64,000 nt of DNA from assembly GCA_049889095.1 (NCBI GenBank), contig JBLJFK010000006.1, one strand, 5' to 3'. Of this stretch, positions 54,991 to 63,736 are shown piece after piece. Below the pieces are notes generated by a model that made no database searches, was not told the DNA's origin, and was given only the letters and a program-made list of their open reading frames with translations. The first letter of the stretch is position 1. Every line of letters starts with the position of its first letter. This stretch comes from Ewingella sp049889095. GTDB lineage: Bacteria; Pseudomonadota; Gammaproteobacteria; Enterobacterales; Enterobacteriaceae. The position numbers and the translations under genes were made by a program.

Positions 54991-56508
54991 ATGAATATTG
55001 GGATACCAAAAGAACAATTAACTAATGAGGCACGCGTTGCGGCGACACCTAAAACAGTAGAACAGATGTTAACGCTGGGTTTTTCCGTGAACATTGAATC
55101 GGGTGCCGGACAAAAAGCGAGTTTTGATGATACTGCCTACCAGGCAGTTGGCGCGACGGTAGTTGATGGTATGGAAATCTGGCTGGCGGATGTGATCTTG
55201 GCCGTCAATGCGCCAAGAGACGAAGAGATAGCACTGATGCGCGCTGGGAGTACGCTTATCTGTTTTATCTGGCCAGCGCAAAATCCAGACTTATTGAAAA
55301 AACTGGCCGCTCGTCAGGTCAACGTAATGGCGATGGATTCGGTGCCGCGTATTTCACGCGCTCAGTCAATGGATGCGCTAAGTTCAATGGCCAATATTGC
55401 AGGTTATCGCGCCATTATCGAAGCGGCCCATGAATTCGGCCGTTTTTTCACGGGACAAATCACGGCAGCGGGAAAAGTTCCCCCGGCGAAAGTGGTCATT
55501 ATCGGTGCTGGCGTGGCAGGACTGGCGGCCATTGGTGCAGCCGGCAGCCTCGGGGCTATCGTCCGTGCTTTTGACACGCGTCCGGAAGTGAAAGAACAGG
55601 TACAAAGCATGGGGGCTGAATTCCTCGAACTGAATTTCGAAGAAAAGGCTGGCAGCGGGGATGGCTATGCCAAAGTCATGTCCGCCGCGTTTATCAGGGC
55701 TGAGATGGCACTGTTTGCCGCCCAGGCAAAAGAGGTGGACATCATCGTCACCACGGCGTTGATCCCAGGCAAACCGGCGCCACGCTTGATCACCGCAGCG
55801 ATGGTTGCCTCGATGAAGCCGGGCAGCGTGATTGTTGACTTAGCAGCTCAGAACGGCGGTAACTGCGAACTGACGGTGGCAGACCAGATAACGGTGACCG
55901 AAAATGGCGTAAGGATCATCGGCTATACCGATTTGCCAAGCCGTTTGCCGACCCAGTCTTCCCAGCTCTACGGTACCAATCTGGTTAACTTGCTAAAACT
56001 GCTCTGTAAAACGAAAAACGGCGACATCATGATCGATTTTGATGATGCGGTGATTCGGGGTGTTACGGTGGTAAAACTCGGCGAAGTGACCTGGCCGGCT
56101 CCCCCTATCAAGGTATCAGCGCAGGCTCCAGTTGTCTCCCTACCTAAATTGCCAGCCAAACCGAGCGCACCCTGGAAGAAATACCTGCTGCTGGTGGTGG
56201 TAATGGCACTATTTGGCCGGTTAGCCAATGTCGCGCCACAGGCGTTTCTATCGCATTTTACCGTTTTCGCGCTGGCCTGCGTGGTGGGTAATTACGTGGT
56301 TTGGAACGTCAGCCACGCACTGCACACCCCCTTAATGTCAGTCACCAACGCTATTTCAGGAATTATCGTGGTCGGTGCACTACTGCAGATTGGGGCCGGC
56401 GGTTGGGTCGGTACGCTGTCGTTTATCGCGGTGCTGATTGCCAGCATCAATATTTTCGGCGGATTCACCGTCACTCAGCGCATGCTGAAAATGTTCCGTA
56501 AAGGCTAA
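54991..56508 (+). CDS. pntA: NAD(P) transhydrogenase subunit alpha
   Basis: The NAD(H)-binding subunit of the proton-translocating transhydrogenase, which makes NADPH from NADH using the proton gradient. The 505 residues (E. coli 510) hold domain I with PKTVEQMLTLGFSVNIESGA, VIIGAGVAGLAAIGAAGSLG (Rossmann) and AQNGGNCELT, then C-terminal membrane helices (HFTVFALACVVGNYVVWNVS). I chose the ATG at 54991 because GAGGGTG lies 5-6 bases upstream. pntB follows after 9 bases. The E. coli Cys-rich linker (CTCSPW) is replaced by a Pro/Ala segment. Confidence 0.95.
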   Translation: MNIGIPKEQLTNEARVAATPKTVEQMLTLGFSVNIESGAGQKASFDDTAYQAVGATVVDGMEIWLADVILAVNAPRDEEIALMRAGSTLICFIWPAQNPDLLKKLAARQVNVMAMDSVPRISRAQSMDALSSMANIAGYRAIIEAAHEFGRFFTGQITAAGKVPPAKVVIIGAGVAGLAAIGAAGSLGAIVRAFDTRPEVKEQVQSMGAEFLELNFEEKAGSGDGYAKVMSAAFIRAEMALFAAQAKEVDIIVTTALIPGKPAPRLITAAMVASMKPGSVIVDLAAQNGGNCELTVADQITVTENGVRIIGYTDLPSRLPTQSSQLYGTNLVNLLKLLCKTKNGDIMIDFDDAVIRGVTVVKLGEVTWPAPPIKVSAQAPVVSLPKLPAKPSAPWKKYLLLVVVMALFGRLANVAPQAFLSHFTVFALACVVGNYVVWNVSHALHTPLMSVTNAISGIIVVGALLQIGAGGWVGTLSFIAVLIASINIFGGFTVTQRMLKMFRKG

Positions 56509-56517
56509 GGGAAAATC

Positions 56518-57951
56518 ATGGTCCATATTTCGGAGGGATTAGTCACAGCGGCTTATATCGTGGCGGCCATCCTGTTTATCTTCAGCCTGGCTGGACTGTC
56601 GCAGCACGAGACATCCGTGCGGGGAAACTTTTTCGGCATTACCGGCATGGCGCTAGCCTTGTTGGCCACGGTGGCCGGATTGGGTGCCGACGCGGGTACG
56701 ATGGCCCGGATCGTGGTGGCAATGGCGATCGGCGGGACGATTGGCGTTTACCTGGCCAAAAAAGTTGAGATGACCGGCATGCCTGAACTGGTGGCGATGT
56801 TGCACAGCTTTGTCGGTCTGGCGGCGGTATTAGTGGGTTATAACAGCTATCTCCACCATGAAGCCGGCGTTGATGCAGTCATGGTCAACATTCATTTAAC
56901 CGAAGTGTTTCTCGGCATCTTTATCGGCGCGATCACCTTTACGGGCTCGATCGTTGCCTTCGGCAAACTGCGCGGCATCTTTTCGTCCAAAGCGCTGAAA
57001 TTGCCGCAGCGACACAAGCTGAATGGGCTGGCGCTGCTGTTTTCTTTGCTGCTACTTGGGGTATTTGTCAAACCGGACATGCTTAACCTGCCGGAGAGCG
57101 TCGTGACGGCAATCGGGCCGCAGTTTTTGGCGTTGCTGGTGATGACTCTGATTGCGCTAGCGTTCGGCTGGCATCTGGTGGCGTCCATCGGCGGGGCGGA
57201 TATGCCGGTGGTGATATCCATGCTTAATTCCTACTCGGGCTGGGCGGCGGCGGCGGCCGGTTTTATGCTCAATAACGATCTGTTGATCGTGACCGGCGCG
57301 TTGGTAGGCTCATCTGGTGCCATTCTCTCCTATATCATGTGTAAAGCCATGAACCGTTCGTTTATCAGCGTGATAGCCGGAGGATTCGGTTCTGACGGCG
57401 TGGCGTCCAACTCGGAGGAGGAAACCGGCGAATACAGTGAAATTACCGCCGGGGAAACGGCCGAACTGCTGAAAAACTCAGCTTCGGTGATCATCACTCC
57501 TGGCTACGGTATGGCGGTGGCGCAGGCCCAATATCCGGTAGCGGATATGACCAAAAAATTACGGGAACGCGGCATCAAAGTCCGCTTCGGTATTCATCCG
57601 GTCGCCGGACGCTTACCGGGGCACATGAACGTGCTGCTGGCAGAAGCCAAGGTTCCTTACGATATCGTCCTGGAATTGGATGAAATCAATGATGATTTCG
57701 CCGATACCGATACGGTGCTGGTCATCGGGGCAAATGATACGGTGAACCCGGCTGCTCAGGAAGATCCGCAGAGTCCGATTGCCGGCATGCCGGTACTGGA
57801 AGTCTGGAAAGCCCAGAACGTAATTGCCTTCAAACGCTCAATGAATACCGGTTATGCCGGCGTGCAAAACCCGCTGTTCTTCAAAGAGAATACGCAAATG
57901 CTGTTCGGTGACGCCAAAGCCAGCGTGGAGGCGATCCTCAAGCACCTTTAA
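56518..57951 (+). CDS. pntB: NAD(P) transhydrogenase subunit beta
   Basis: An inner-membrane subunit with the proton channel and the NADP(H)-binding domain III. It has 477 residues (E. coli 462); a short extra stretch lies around residues 160-195 (SSKALKLPQRHKLNGLALLF). Membrane helices fill about 1-280; domain III has ITPGYGMAVAQAQYPV, FGIHPVAGRLPGHMNVLLAE, VLVIGANDTVNP and KRSMNTGYAGVQNPLF. It is coupled to pntA and followed by a strong hairpin. Confidence 0.95.
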   Translation: MVHISEGLVTAAYIVAAILFIFSLAGLSQHETSVRGNFFGITGMALALLATVAGLGADAGTMARIVVAMAIGGTIGVYLAKKVEMTGMPELVAMLHSFVGLAAVLVGYNSYLHHEAGVDAVMVNIHLTEVFLGIFIGAITFTGSIVAFGKLRGIFSSKALKLPQRHKLNGLALLFSLLLLGVFVKPDMLNLPESVVTAIGPQFLALLVMTLIALAFGWHLVASIGGADMPVVISMLNSYSGWAAAAAGFMLNNDLLIVTGALVGSSGAILSYIMCKAMNRSFISVIAGGFGSDGVASNSEEETGEYSEITAGETAELLKNSASVIITPGYGMAVAQAQYPVADMTKKLRERGIKVRFGIHPVAGRLPGHMNVLLAEAKVPYDIVLELDEINDDFADTDTVLVIGANDTVNPAAQEDPQSPIAGMPVLEVWKAQNVIAFKRSMNTGYAGVQNPLFFKENTQMLFGDAKASVEAILKHL

Positions 57952-57963
57952 AATACCGTTAAC

Positions 57964-57993
57964 ATTACCGGTGATTTCGGCATCACCGGTAAT
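57964..57993 (+). terminator. Strong hairpin after pntB
   Basis: ATTACCGGTGAT pairs perfectly with ATCACCGGTAAT over 12 bp with loop TTCGGC. A T run (six T) comes only 20 bases later, so it may be a terminator of reduced efficiency or an mRNA-stabilising element before the pta gene. Confidence 0.6.
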
Positions 57994-58050
57994 AAGGCGC
58001 TGTTAATTTTTTATATGGACTATTACGCCAGTTAAACCGGAGAAACAAAT

Positions 58051-58110
58051 GTGCGCTGGATATTGATTGTCATCGTCTGGCGAAATATATCTCCTCTTAT
58101 ACAGCACTGA
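58051..58110 (+). CDS. Possible 19-residue hydrophobic small protein upstream of pta
   Basis: A GTG-start reading of 19 codons, (M)RWILIVIVWRNISPLIQH, is preceded by GGAG at 8 bases. The first half is hydrophobic and could insert in the membrane. It sits between the pntB hairpin and the pta gene. It may be chance; conservation would decide. Confidence 0.25.
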   Translation: MRWILIVIVWRNISPLIQH

Positions 58111-58143
58111 TAGGCAATAGATTGATATAAAAGGGGTTTAATC

Positions 58144-60291
58144 ATGTCCCGTATTATAATGTTAGTTCCTATCGGCCCAAGTGTCGGATTAACCAGTGTC
58201 AGTCTGGGAATAATTCACGCCATCGAACGTAAAGGCCTGCGTCTGAGCGTGTATAAACCCATTGCCCAACAGCGAGACGATGGAGTCCCAGAAGATCTTC
58301 AGGCCAATGCGGGTCTTCTCACCGCGAAACCGCTCACTGTCCAGCATGTCGAGACACTGCTAGGCACCAATCAGCAAGATCGGCTACTCGAAGAGATTGT
58401 CGCTGGCTTTTATGCACAGACCCAAGATGCGCAAGTGGTACTGGTGGAAGGTGTCGTATCAACCGGTCGCCATCAGTTCACCCATGCGTTGAACAACCAA
58501 ATAGCGAAAGCACTGAATGCGGAAATTGTTTTTGTGTTATCGCCGGGCGACGATTTATCGGCGCGATTTAAAGAGCATATTGAGGTGGCGCGCATCGGCT
58601 TTGGTGGCAGTAAGAACAAAAATATCATCGGTGTCATTATTAACAAGCTGAACGCGCCGGTTGACGATCAGGGTCGTATCCGTCCTGATTTGTCTGAACT
58701 GTTTGAGCGCATTGGCAAGGACGATACACCCAATGCCGATGGTAATGCGGGATTCCTCGATAGCCCACTGCCTATATTGGGACGCATACCCTGGAACATT
58801 AGGCTTATTGCTACGCGCGCTATCGATATGGCACGACACCTGAACGCTCGCATTATCAATGAAGGTGAGATACGAACACGCCGAATCACTTCCATCACTT
58901 TCTGCGCGGCGAATCTTCCGCAGTTATTAAAACACTTTCTCCCCGGTTCATTGCTGGTCACCTCGGCCGATCGCCCAGAAGTGTTGATTGCCGTCTGTTT
59001 AGCCGCGATGAGTGGCGTCGAGATCGGTGCCATTTTGCTGACCGGCGGTAAGGAAATAACCCCAAGCGTTGCCGCACTATGCAAGAGCGCCTTCCAAACC
59101 GGGCTACCGCTATTTATGGTCGACACCCAGACCTGGCAGACTTCACTTACCCTGCAACGTTTCAGTCTGGAAGTCCCTGTGGACGATTATCAGCGGGTGG
59201 AACAAATACAGGACTACATTGCCGGTCATATCAGTACCCGCTGGATCGATTCATTGACCACCGGTTCCGGGAATTCGCGCCGCCTGTCTCCGCCGGCGTT
59301 TCGTTATCAGTTGACTGAACGGGCCCGGCAGGCCAATAAACGTATCGTGATGCCCGAAGGAGAGGAGCCACGTACGATCAAAGCGGCGGCCATCTGTGCT
59401 GAGCGCGGTATTGCACGATGTGTGTTGCTGGGTGATCCAATTGAGATCAAGCGTATTGCCGCTGCACAAGGCGTGGTACTAGGTAACGGCATCGACATTA
59501 TCGATCCTGCGCTGGAACGTGAGAAATACGTGGCACAACTGGTGGCATTGCGCAAGAACAAAGGCATGACTGATGTCGTGGCACGGGAGCAGTTGGAAGA
59601 CAATGTGATGCTGGGAACATTAATGTTGGCGGAAGAAACCGTTGACGGCCTGGTCTCCGGTGCCGTACATACGACGGCCAATACTCTTCGCCCAGCACTC
59701 CAACTGATTAAGACCGCGCCAGGGTGTTCCCTGATCTCATCGGTGTTTTTTATGCTGCTGCCGGATCAGGTATTGGTGTATGGCGACTGCGCCATCAATC
59801 CGGATCCGACTGCCGAACAGTTGGCGGAAATTGCGATTCAATCCGCGGATTCGGCGGCAGCGTTCGGCATTGAACCCCGTTTGGCGATGCTCTCCTACTC
59901 TACCGGCACGTCGGGTATCGGCATCGATGTGGATAAGGTGCGCGAAGCCACTCGTCTGGTTCAGGAAAAACGGCCTGATTTGCTGGTCGACGGCCCGTTG
60001 CAATACGATGCCGCCATCATGGCCGATGTGGCCCGGTCGAAAGCACCTAATTCACCGGTGGCCGGTAAAGCTACCGTATTTATCTTTCCAGATTTAAATA
60101 CCGGCAATACAACCTATAAAGCCGTGCAACGCTCAGCCAATTTAGTATCTATTGGGCCGATGCTGCAGGGTATTCGTCGGCCAGTGAATGATTTATCGCG
60201 CGGGGCATTGGTGGACGACATTGTTTATACTATTGCACTGACAGCGATCCAGGCAGCGCAAAATTCATATAGGACCCAGAGTGTAAATTAA
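58144..60291 (+). CDS. pta: Phosphate acetyltransferase, full-length Pta type, not next to ackA
   Basis: A cytoplasmic enzyme converting acetyl-CoA and phosphate to acetyl-phosphate. The 715 residues (E. coli Pta 714) contain the N-terminal P-loop-like domain (MSRIIMLVPIGPSVGLTSVS), the DRTGG domain (about 225-340) and the C-terminal catalytic PTA domain (RIVMPEGEEPRTIKAAAICA; DGLVSGAVHTTANT; MLSYSTGTSGIGIDVDKV; FPDLNTGNTTYKAVQRSA). AAGGGG lies upstream of the ATG. Pta normally follows ackA; here it lies among pntAB and aldehyde genes. It may be a second copy serving this cluster in place of the short EutD. Confidence 0.92.
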   Translation: MSRIIMLVPIGPSVGLTSVSLGIIHAIERKGLRLSVYKPIAQQRDDGVPEDLQANAGLLTAKPLTVQHVETLLGTNQQDRLLEEIVAGFYAQTQDAQVVLVEGVVSTGRHQFTHALNNQIAKALNAEIVFVLSPGDDLSARFKEHIEVARIGFGGSKNKNIIGVIINKLNAPVDDQGRIRPDLSELFERIGKDDTPNADGNAGFLDSPLPILGRIPWNIRLIATRAIDMARHLNARIINEGEIRTRRITSITFCAANLPQLLKHFLPGSLLVTSADRPEVLIAVCLAAMSGVEIGAILLTGGKEITPSVAALCKSAFQTGLPLFMVDTQTWQTSLTLQRFSLEVPVDDYQRVEQIQDYIAGHISTRWIDSLTTGSGNSRRLSPPAFRYQLTERARQANKRIVMPEGEEPRTIKAAAICAERGIARCVLLGDPIEIKRIAAAQGVVLGNGIDIIDPALEREKYVAQLVALRKNKGMTDVVAREQLEDNVMLGTLMLAEETVDGLVSGAVHTTANTLRPALQLIKTAPGCSLISSVFFMLLPDQVLVYGDCAINPDPTAEQLAEIAIQSADSAAAFGIEPRLAMLSYSTGTSGIGIDVDKVREATRLVQEKRPDLLVDGPLQYDAAIMADVARSKAPNSPVAGKATVFIFPDLNTGNTTYKAVQRSANLVSIGPMLQGIRRPVNDLSRGALVDDIVYTIALTAIQAAQNSYRTQSVN

Positions 60292-60509
60292 TACGCTCCA
60301 TTACCTAATATAACATTTGAATATTTTATTTATTCTGTGATGACTGGATGTATTAAAACCCTCTCCACCCGGTTGGGTTAATACCTTGCACCTGCATTAG
60401 CCGCTTTCGCCTAAAAAACCACCGGCGGATATTATCAGGTTGAGTATATTGGTCGATGGGAGGACACAGATAACCTTTTTTCATTTACTTAAAAAGTTAA
60501 GGATTTATC

Positions 60510-61655
60510 ATGACAATTTCAACTTTTTCCCTGCCCCGTAATATTATTTATGGGGAAAATGCGTTGGATCATTTATCGACATTAATCGGTAAAAGAGCCG
60601 CACTGGTGACCGGCGGAAGTTCGATGAAGCGCCTGGGATTTTTAAAGCGTGCCGAGGACCTGTTAAAACAGGCAAATTTCGAATGCATCATTATTGATAA
60701 TGTCGAGCCGAACCCCTCGGTTGAAACCGTACGCAAAGGTGCCGAAGCGATGCTGGCCTTCCAACCGGACTGGATTGTGGCTATTGGCGGGGGATCGGCA
60801 CTGGATGCCGCCAAAGTGATGTGGTGTTTTTATGAGCATCCACACTTGAGCTTCGAGGATATTATCCCCGTAGGCTCAATGCCGCGGTTGCGTACTAAGG
60901 CACGCTTCGTGGCAATTCCCTCCACCAGCGGCAGCGGCTCTGAAATCACCTCTTTTTCGGTCATTACCGACACGGAAAACCATATTAAATACCCCATCGT
61001 CGCGGCGGATATGGTGCCAGATATCGCTATTCTTGACCCGCGTATTCCAGCAAAAATGCCACCGGGCATTACAGCCAATACCGGCATGGATGTACTCACC
61101 CATGCCATCGAGGCCTACGTTTCCACTGCCGCGACATCTTTTACCGATCCCTATGCCATTGAAGCAATTCGTTTGGTATTCGAAAATCTTGAAACCGCCT
61201 ATCTACAACCGGATAATATTGTTGCCCGCTATCATATGCATAATGCCTCCGCCCTGGCTGGCATCGCCTTTACCAATGCTTCACTGGGTCTGGTCCATTC
61301 CATGGCGCATAAAATCGGCGGTGAGTTCGATATTACCCACGGATTGGCCAATGCGATTATGTTGCCCTATGTTATTCAATATAATCGCCAGTTCACCACT
61401 AAATATTGCCTGTTAGAAAAAACCCTGAGAATCAACGATCTGATGGACACAATAAAAGACCTTAATAAGCGGTTAAATATCCCCTCAATCTTAAAGGAAT
61501 GTGAGGAAGTGTTCATTGAGGAGTGGAAATTCAATGCCGTGCTGGAAAGAATGAGTGAAAACGCGTGGGCAGACCCTTGTACGTTAACGAATCCCGGTCA
61601 TCCCGACGTAGCGAGCATTAAAGCTCTTTATCAGCAAAGCTATTATGGAAAATAG
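60510..61655 (+). CDS. Iron-containing alcohol dehydrogenase (group III), probable ethanol/acetaldehyde enzyme
   Basis: A 381-residue NAD(P)-dependent dehydrogenase. The nucleotide motif is VAIGGGSALDAAK (Gly93-Ser96). Metal ligands are Asp194 and His198 in TGMDVLTHAIEAY, His263 in GLVHSMAHKIGG and His277 in FDITHGLANA. It resembles the C-terminal domain of AdhE and EutG. By context it interconverts acetaldehyde and ethanol and so can recycle NAD+. It lies between the pta gene and the CRP-leader copy B. Confidence 0.88.
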   Translation: MTISTFSLPRNIIYGENALDHLSTLIGKRAALVTGGSSMKRLGFLKRAEDLLKQANFECIIIDNVEPNPSVETVRKGAEAMLAFQPDWIVAIGGGSALDAAKVMWCFYEHPHLSFEDIIPVGSMPRLRTKARFVAIPSTSGSGSEITSFSVITDTENHIKYPIVAADMVPDIAILDPRIPAKMPPGITANTGMDVLTHAIEAYVSTAATSFTDPYAIEAIRLVFENLETAYLQPDNIVARYHMHNASALAGIAFTNASLGLVHSMAHKIGGEFDITHGLANAIMLPYVIQYNRQFTTKYCLLEKTLRINDLMDTIKDLNKRLNIPSILKECEEVFIEEWKFNAVLERMSENAWADPCTLTNPGHPDVASIKALYQQSYYGK

Positions 61656-61842
61656 ATATTTTTGATTTCCTCCGACTTTAAGGCAAGTAAAAAAGCGTGC
61701 GGCTTGCCTAAAGAAGGTGCTTAAAGGAAATTATTATCTCAAGCCGATGTATTCAACAAAACCTCATGCATATTTAAGTTAAATTAACGGTTGTATTTAT
61801 AAAACATTAACTTACTCATGTATGAGTGTTTGACATTTAAAT

Positions 61843-62025
61843 AGCATATTTAAGTGATCTATTTCACTCTTTCATTTACGTTGCCGAAAATTGTTATTTC
61901 CTTTTACAACTCATTGCCAGAATAGTCTGCGAAACGATAGAAGCGGTGAAATGGCAATAGATCAGGTTATTTAAAGCCTCTCTGGGTAAGCAGAGTGGCT
62001 GGCCTGGTTAACGCGTTGTAAAGCA
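61843..62025 (+). promoter_or_regulatory. CRP-type promoter/leader block upstream of the eutE homologue, copy B of the duplicated module
   Basis: The 462-base gap before the aldehyde dehydrogenase holds this second copy. The dyad AGTGATCTATTTCACT is identical to copy A and lies at 61853-61868, followed by CTTTCATTTACGTTGCCGAA (one base different) and TTGTTAT as possible -10. It continues to GCGTTGTAAAG at 62013-62023. The distance from dyad to this end is 160 bases against 154 in copy A. The rest of the gap shows nothing else I can name. Confidence 0.7.
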
Positions 62026-62117
62026 TTCCACCTTTCAGAATAACCAGCGACAAACCATGCCTTTGAAGGCAATGGGGTTTGTCAGGTTTGTATAATCCCA
62101 CAAGAGGGCTCGTGAAT

Positions 62118-63476
62118 ATGGAACAGCTAATAACTGAACAAGTCGTTCAGGTGCCGCAAGCCGGCGTGTTCGCCTCGCTGGACGATGCGGTTTCTGGAGC
62201 GAAACAAGCACAAAAGATGCTGAGCAGCATAGCCATGCGTCAAAAGGTGATCGGTGCTATCCGCCAGGCCGGAGAACGGTATGCGCAGGTGCTTGCGGAG
62301 ATGGCGGTTGCCGAAACAGGCATGGGGCGCGTAGCCGACAAATACGCCAAGAATGTGTCGCAGGCGCGCGGTACACCGGGCATGGAATGCCTGTCGGCCG
62401 AAGTGCTGACCGGTGACAATGGACTGACTCTGATTGAGAACGCCCCCTGGGGCGTAGTGGCATCAGTAACGCCTTCCACTAATCCTGCGGCAACCATTAT
62501 CAATAATGCAATCAGTATGATTGCCGCCGGTAATAGCGTAGTTTTTGCGCCACACCCGTCAGCCAAAAAAGTGTCTCTGCATACTATCAGTTTGCTAAAT
62601 ACCGCCATTGTGGCGATAGGTGGACCGAGGAACCTGTTGGTAACCGTGGAAAATCCCGACATTGAAACGGCACAGCGGCTGTTTAAATACCCCGGTATCG
62701 GTCTGTTAGTGGTAACCGGCGGTGAAGCAGTAGTGGAAGCAGCGCGTAAGCACACTGATAAGCGACTCATCGCGGCAGGCTCAGGTAATCCGCCGGTAGT
62801 CGTGGATGAAACGGCAGATATCTGGCGTGCCGCGCGCGACATCGTGAAAGGCGCGTCTTTTGATAACAACATCATCTGCGCCGATGAAAAGGTGTTGATT
62901 GTGGTTGATAGCGTGGCAGATGAGCTGTTAGCGGAAATGCAGCGCGCGGGCGCCGTTTTACTCAACGACGAGCAAACGCGCCAACTGTTGCCAGTGTTAT
63001 TGTCGGATATTGACGCTAATGGGAAAGGTAATGTCAGCCGTAATTGGGTTGGCCGCGATGCGGCGAAAATTGCAGCGACCATAGGCCTCAACGTTGACGT
63101 CGATACCCGTTTATTACTCGCTGAAACCGACGGGGCACATCCATTTGCCGTTACCGAGATGATGATGCCCGTATTAGCAGTGGTGCGGGTCAAGGACGTG
63201 AACAAGGCCATTGAGCTGGCGGTGAAACTAGAAGGCGGCCGTCATCATACCGCCGCGCTTCACTCCACTAATATCAACAACATGAATCAAATGGCAAACG
63301 CCGTTGATACCAGCATCTTCGTAAAAAATGGTCCGTGTATCGCCGGTCTTGGACTAGGCGGTGAAGGCTGGACGTCGATGACCATCTCGACGCCGACAGG
63401 CGAAGGGGTAACCTCGGCACGTACGTTTGTCCGCCTGCGTCGCTGTGTCATGGTCGGTATGTTCCGAATCGTGTAA
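62118..63476 (+). CDS. eutE: CoA-acylating acetaldehyde dehydrogenase, EutE homologue with a short N-terminus
   Basis: A 452-residue enzyme that oxidises acetaldehyde with CoA and NAD+ to acetyl-CoA. It aligns over its length with E. coli EutE (MGRVADKYAKNVSQARGTPG; ENAPWGVVASVTPSTNPAAT; FDNNIICADEKVLIVV with catalytic Cys254; IAGLGLGGEGWTSMTISTPT). The segment before GVFASLDDAV is 15 residues versus 30 in E. coli EutE, so the microcompartment-targeting helix is shortened. I chose the ATG at 62118, preceded by AGAGGG at 62104-62109. Confidence 0.9.
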   Translation: MEQLITEQVVQVPQAGVFASLDDAVSGAKQAQKMLSSIAMRQKVIGAIRQAGERYAQVLAEMAVAETGMGRVADKYAKNVSQARGTPGMECLSAEVLTGDNGLTLIENAPWGVVASVTPSTNPAATIINNAISMIAAGNSVVFAPHPSAKKVSLHTISLLNTAIVAIGGPRNLLVTVENPDIETAQRLFKYPGIGLLVVTGGEAVVEAARKHTDKRLIAAGSGNPPVVVDETADIWRAARDIVKGASFDNNIICADEKVLIVVDSVADELLAEMQRAGAVLLNDEQTRQLLPVLLSDIDANGKGNVSRNWVGRDAAKIAATIGLNVDVDTRLLLAETDGAHPFAVTEMMMPVLAVVRVKDVNKAIELAVKLEGGRHHTAALHSTNINNMNQMANAVDTSIFVKNGPCIAGLGLGGEGWTSMTISTPTGEGVTSARTFVRLRRCVMVGMFRIV

Positions 63477-63565
63477 TGGGATACTGGACACATTGACCGT
63501 GGCAGACACCTGATAGGGGTGGGAAAAAAATACCGCTATATTATGTAGAGGGATCTGGCACTGAC

Positions 63566-63603
63566 GACGTGGTATTGATGATAAGTATCATCGAAATCAC
63601 GTC
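63566..63603. promoter_or_regulatory. 38-base dyad between the eutE and eutR homologues
   Basis: GACGTG-N5-GATGATA and TATCATC-N5-CACGTC form an interrupted inverted repeat (15 of 18 arm positions match) around AG. TTTTCC follows. It may terminate eutE transcription or serve as an operator before the regulator gene 134 bases downstream. Confidence 0.5.
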
Positions 63604-63736
63604 AATTTTCCGTCACATGATATAGAGTCTGGGTATTGCGCCCTTCGGCCACAATCGGGTGTTGTCTATCGTCAGGGCTGTCGCCGCACAGTTATATAAA
63701 TGACAAGCCAAAACGTCCCCCTGCGAGGTAAAACGA

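Noticed and set aside
59900..60000. Possibility that the pta gene is a fused or frameshifted maeB-type malic enzyme
   Set aside because: The N-terminal half matches the Pta P-loop and DRTGG domains, not a malic enzyme, and the length equals that of Pta.
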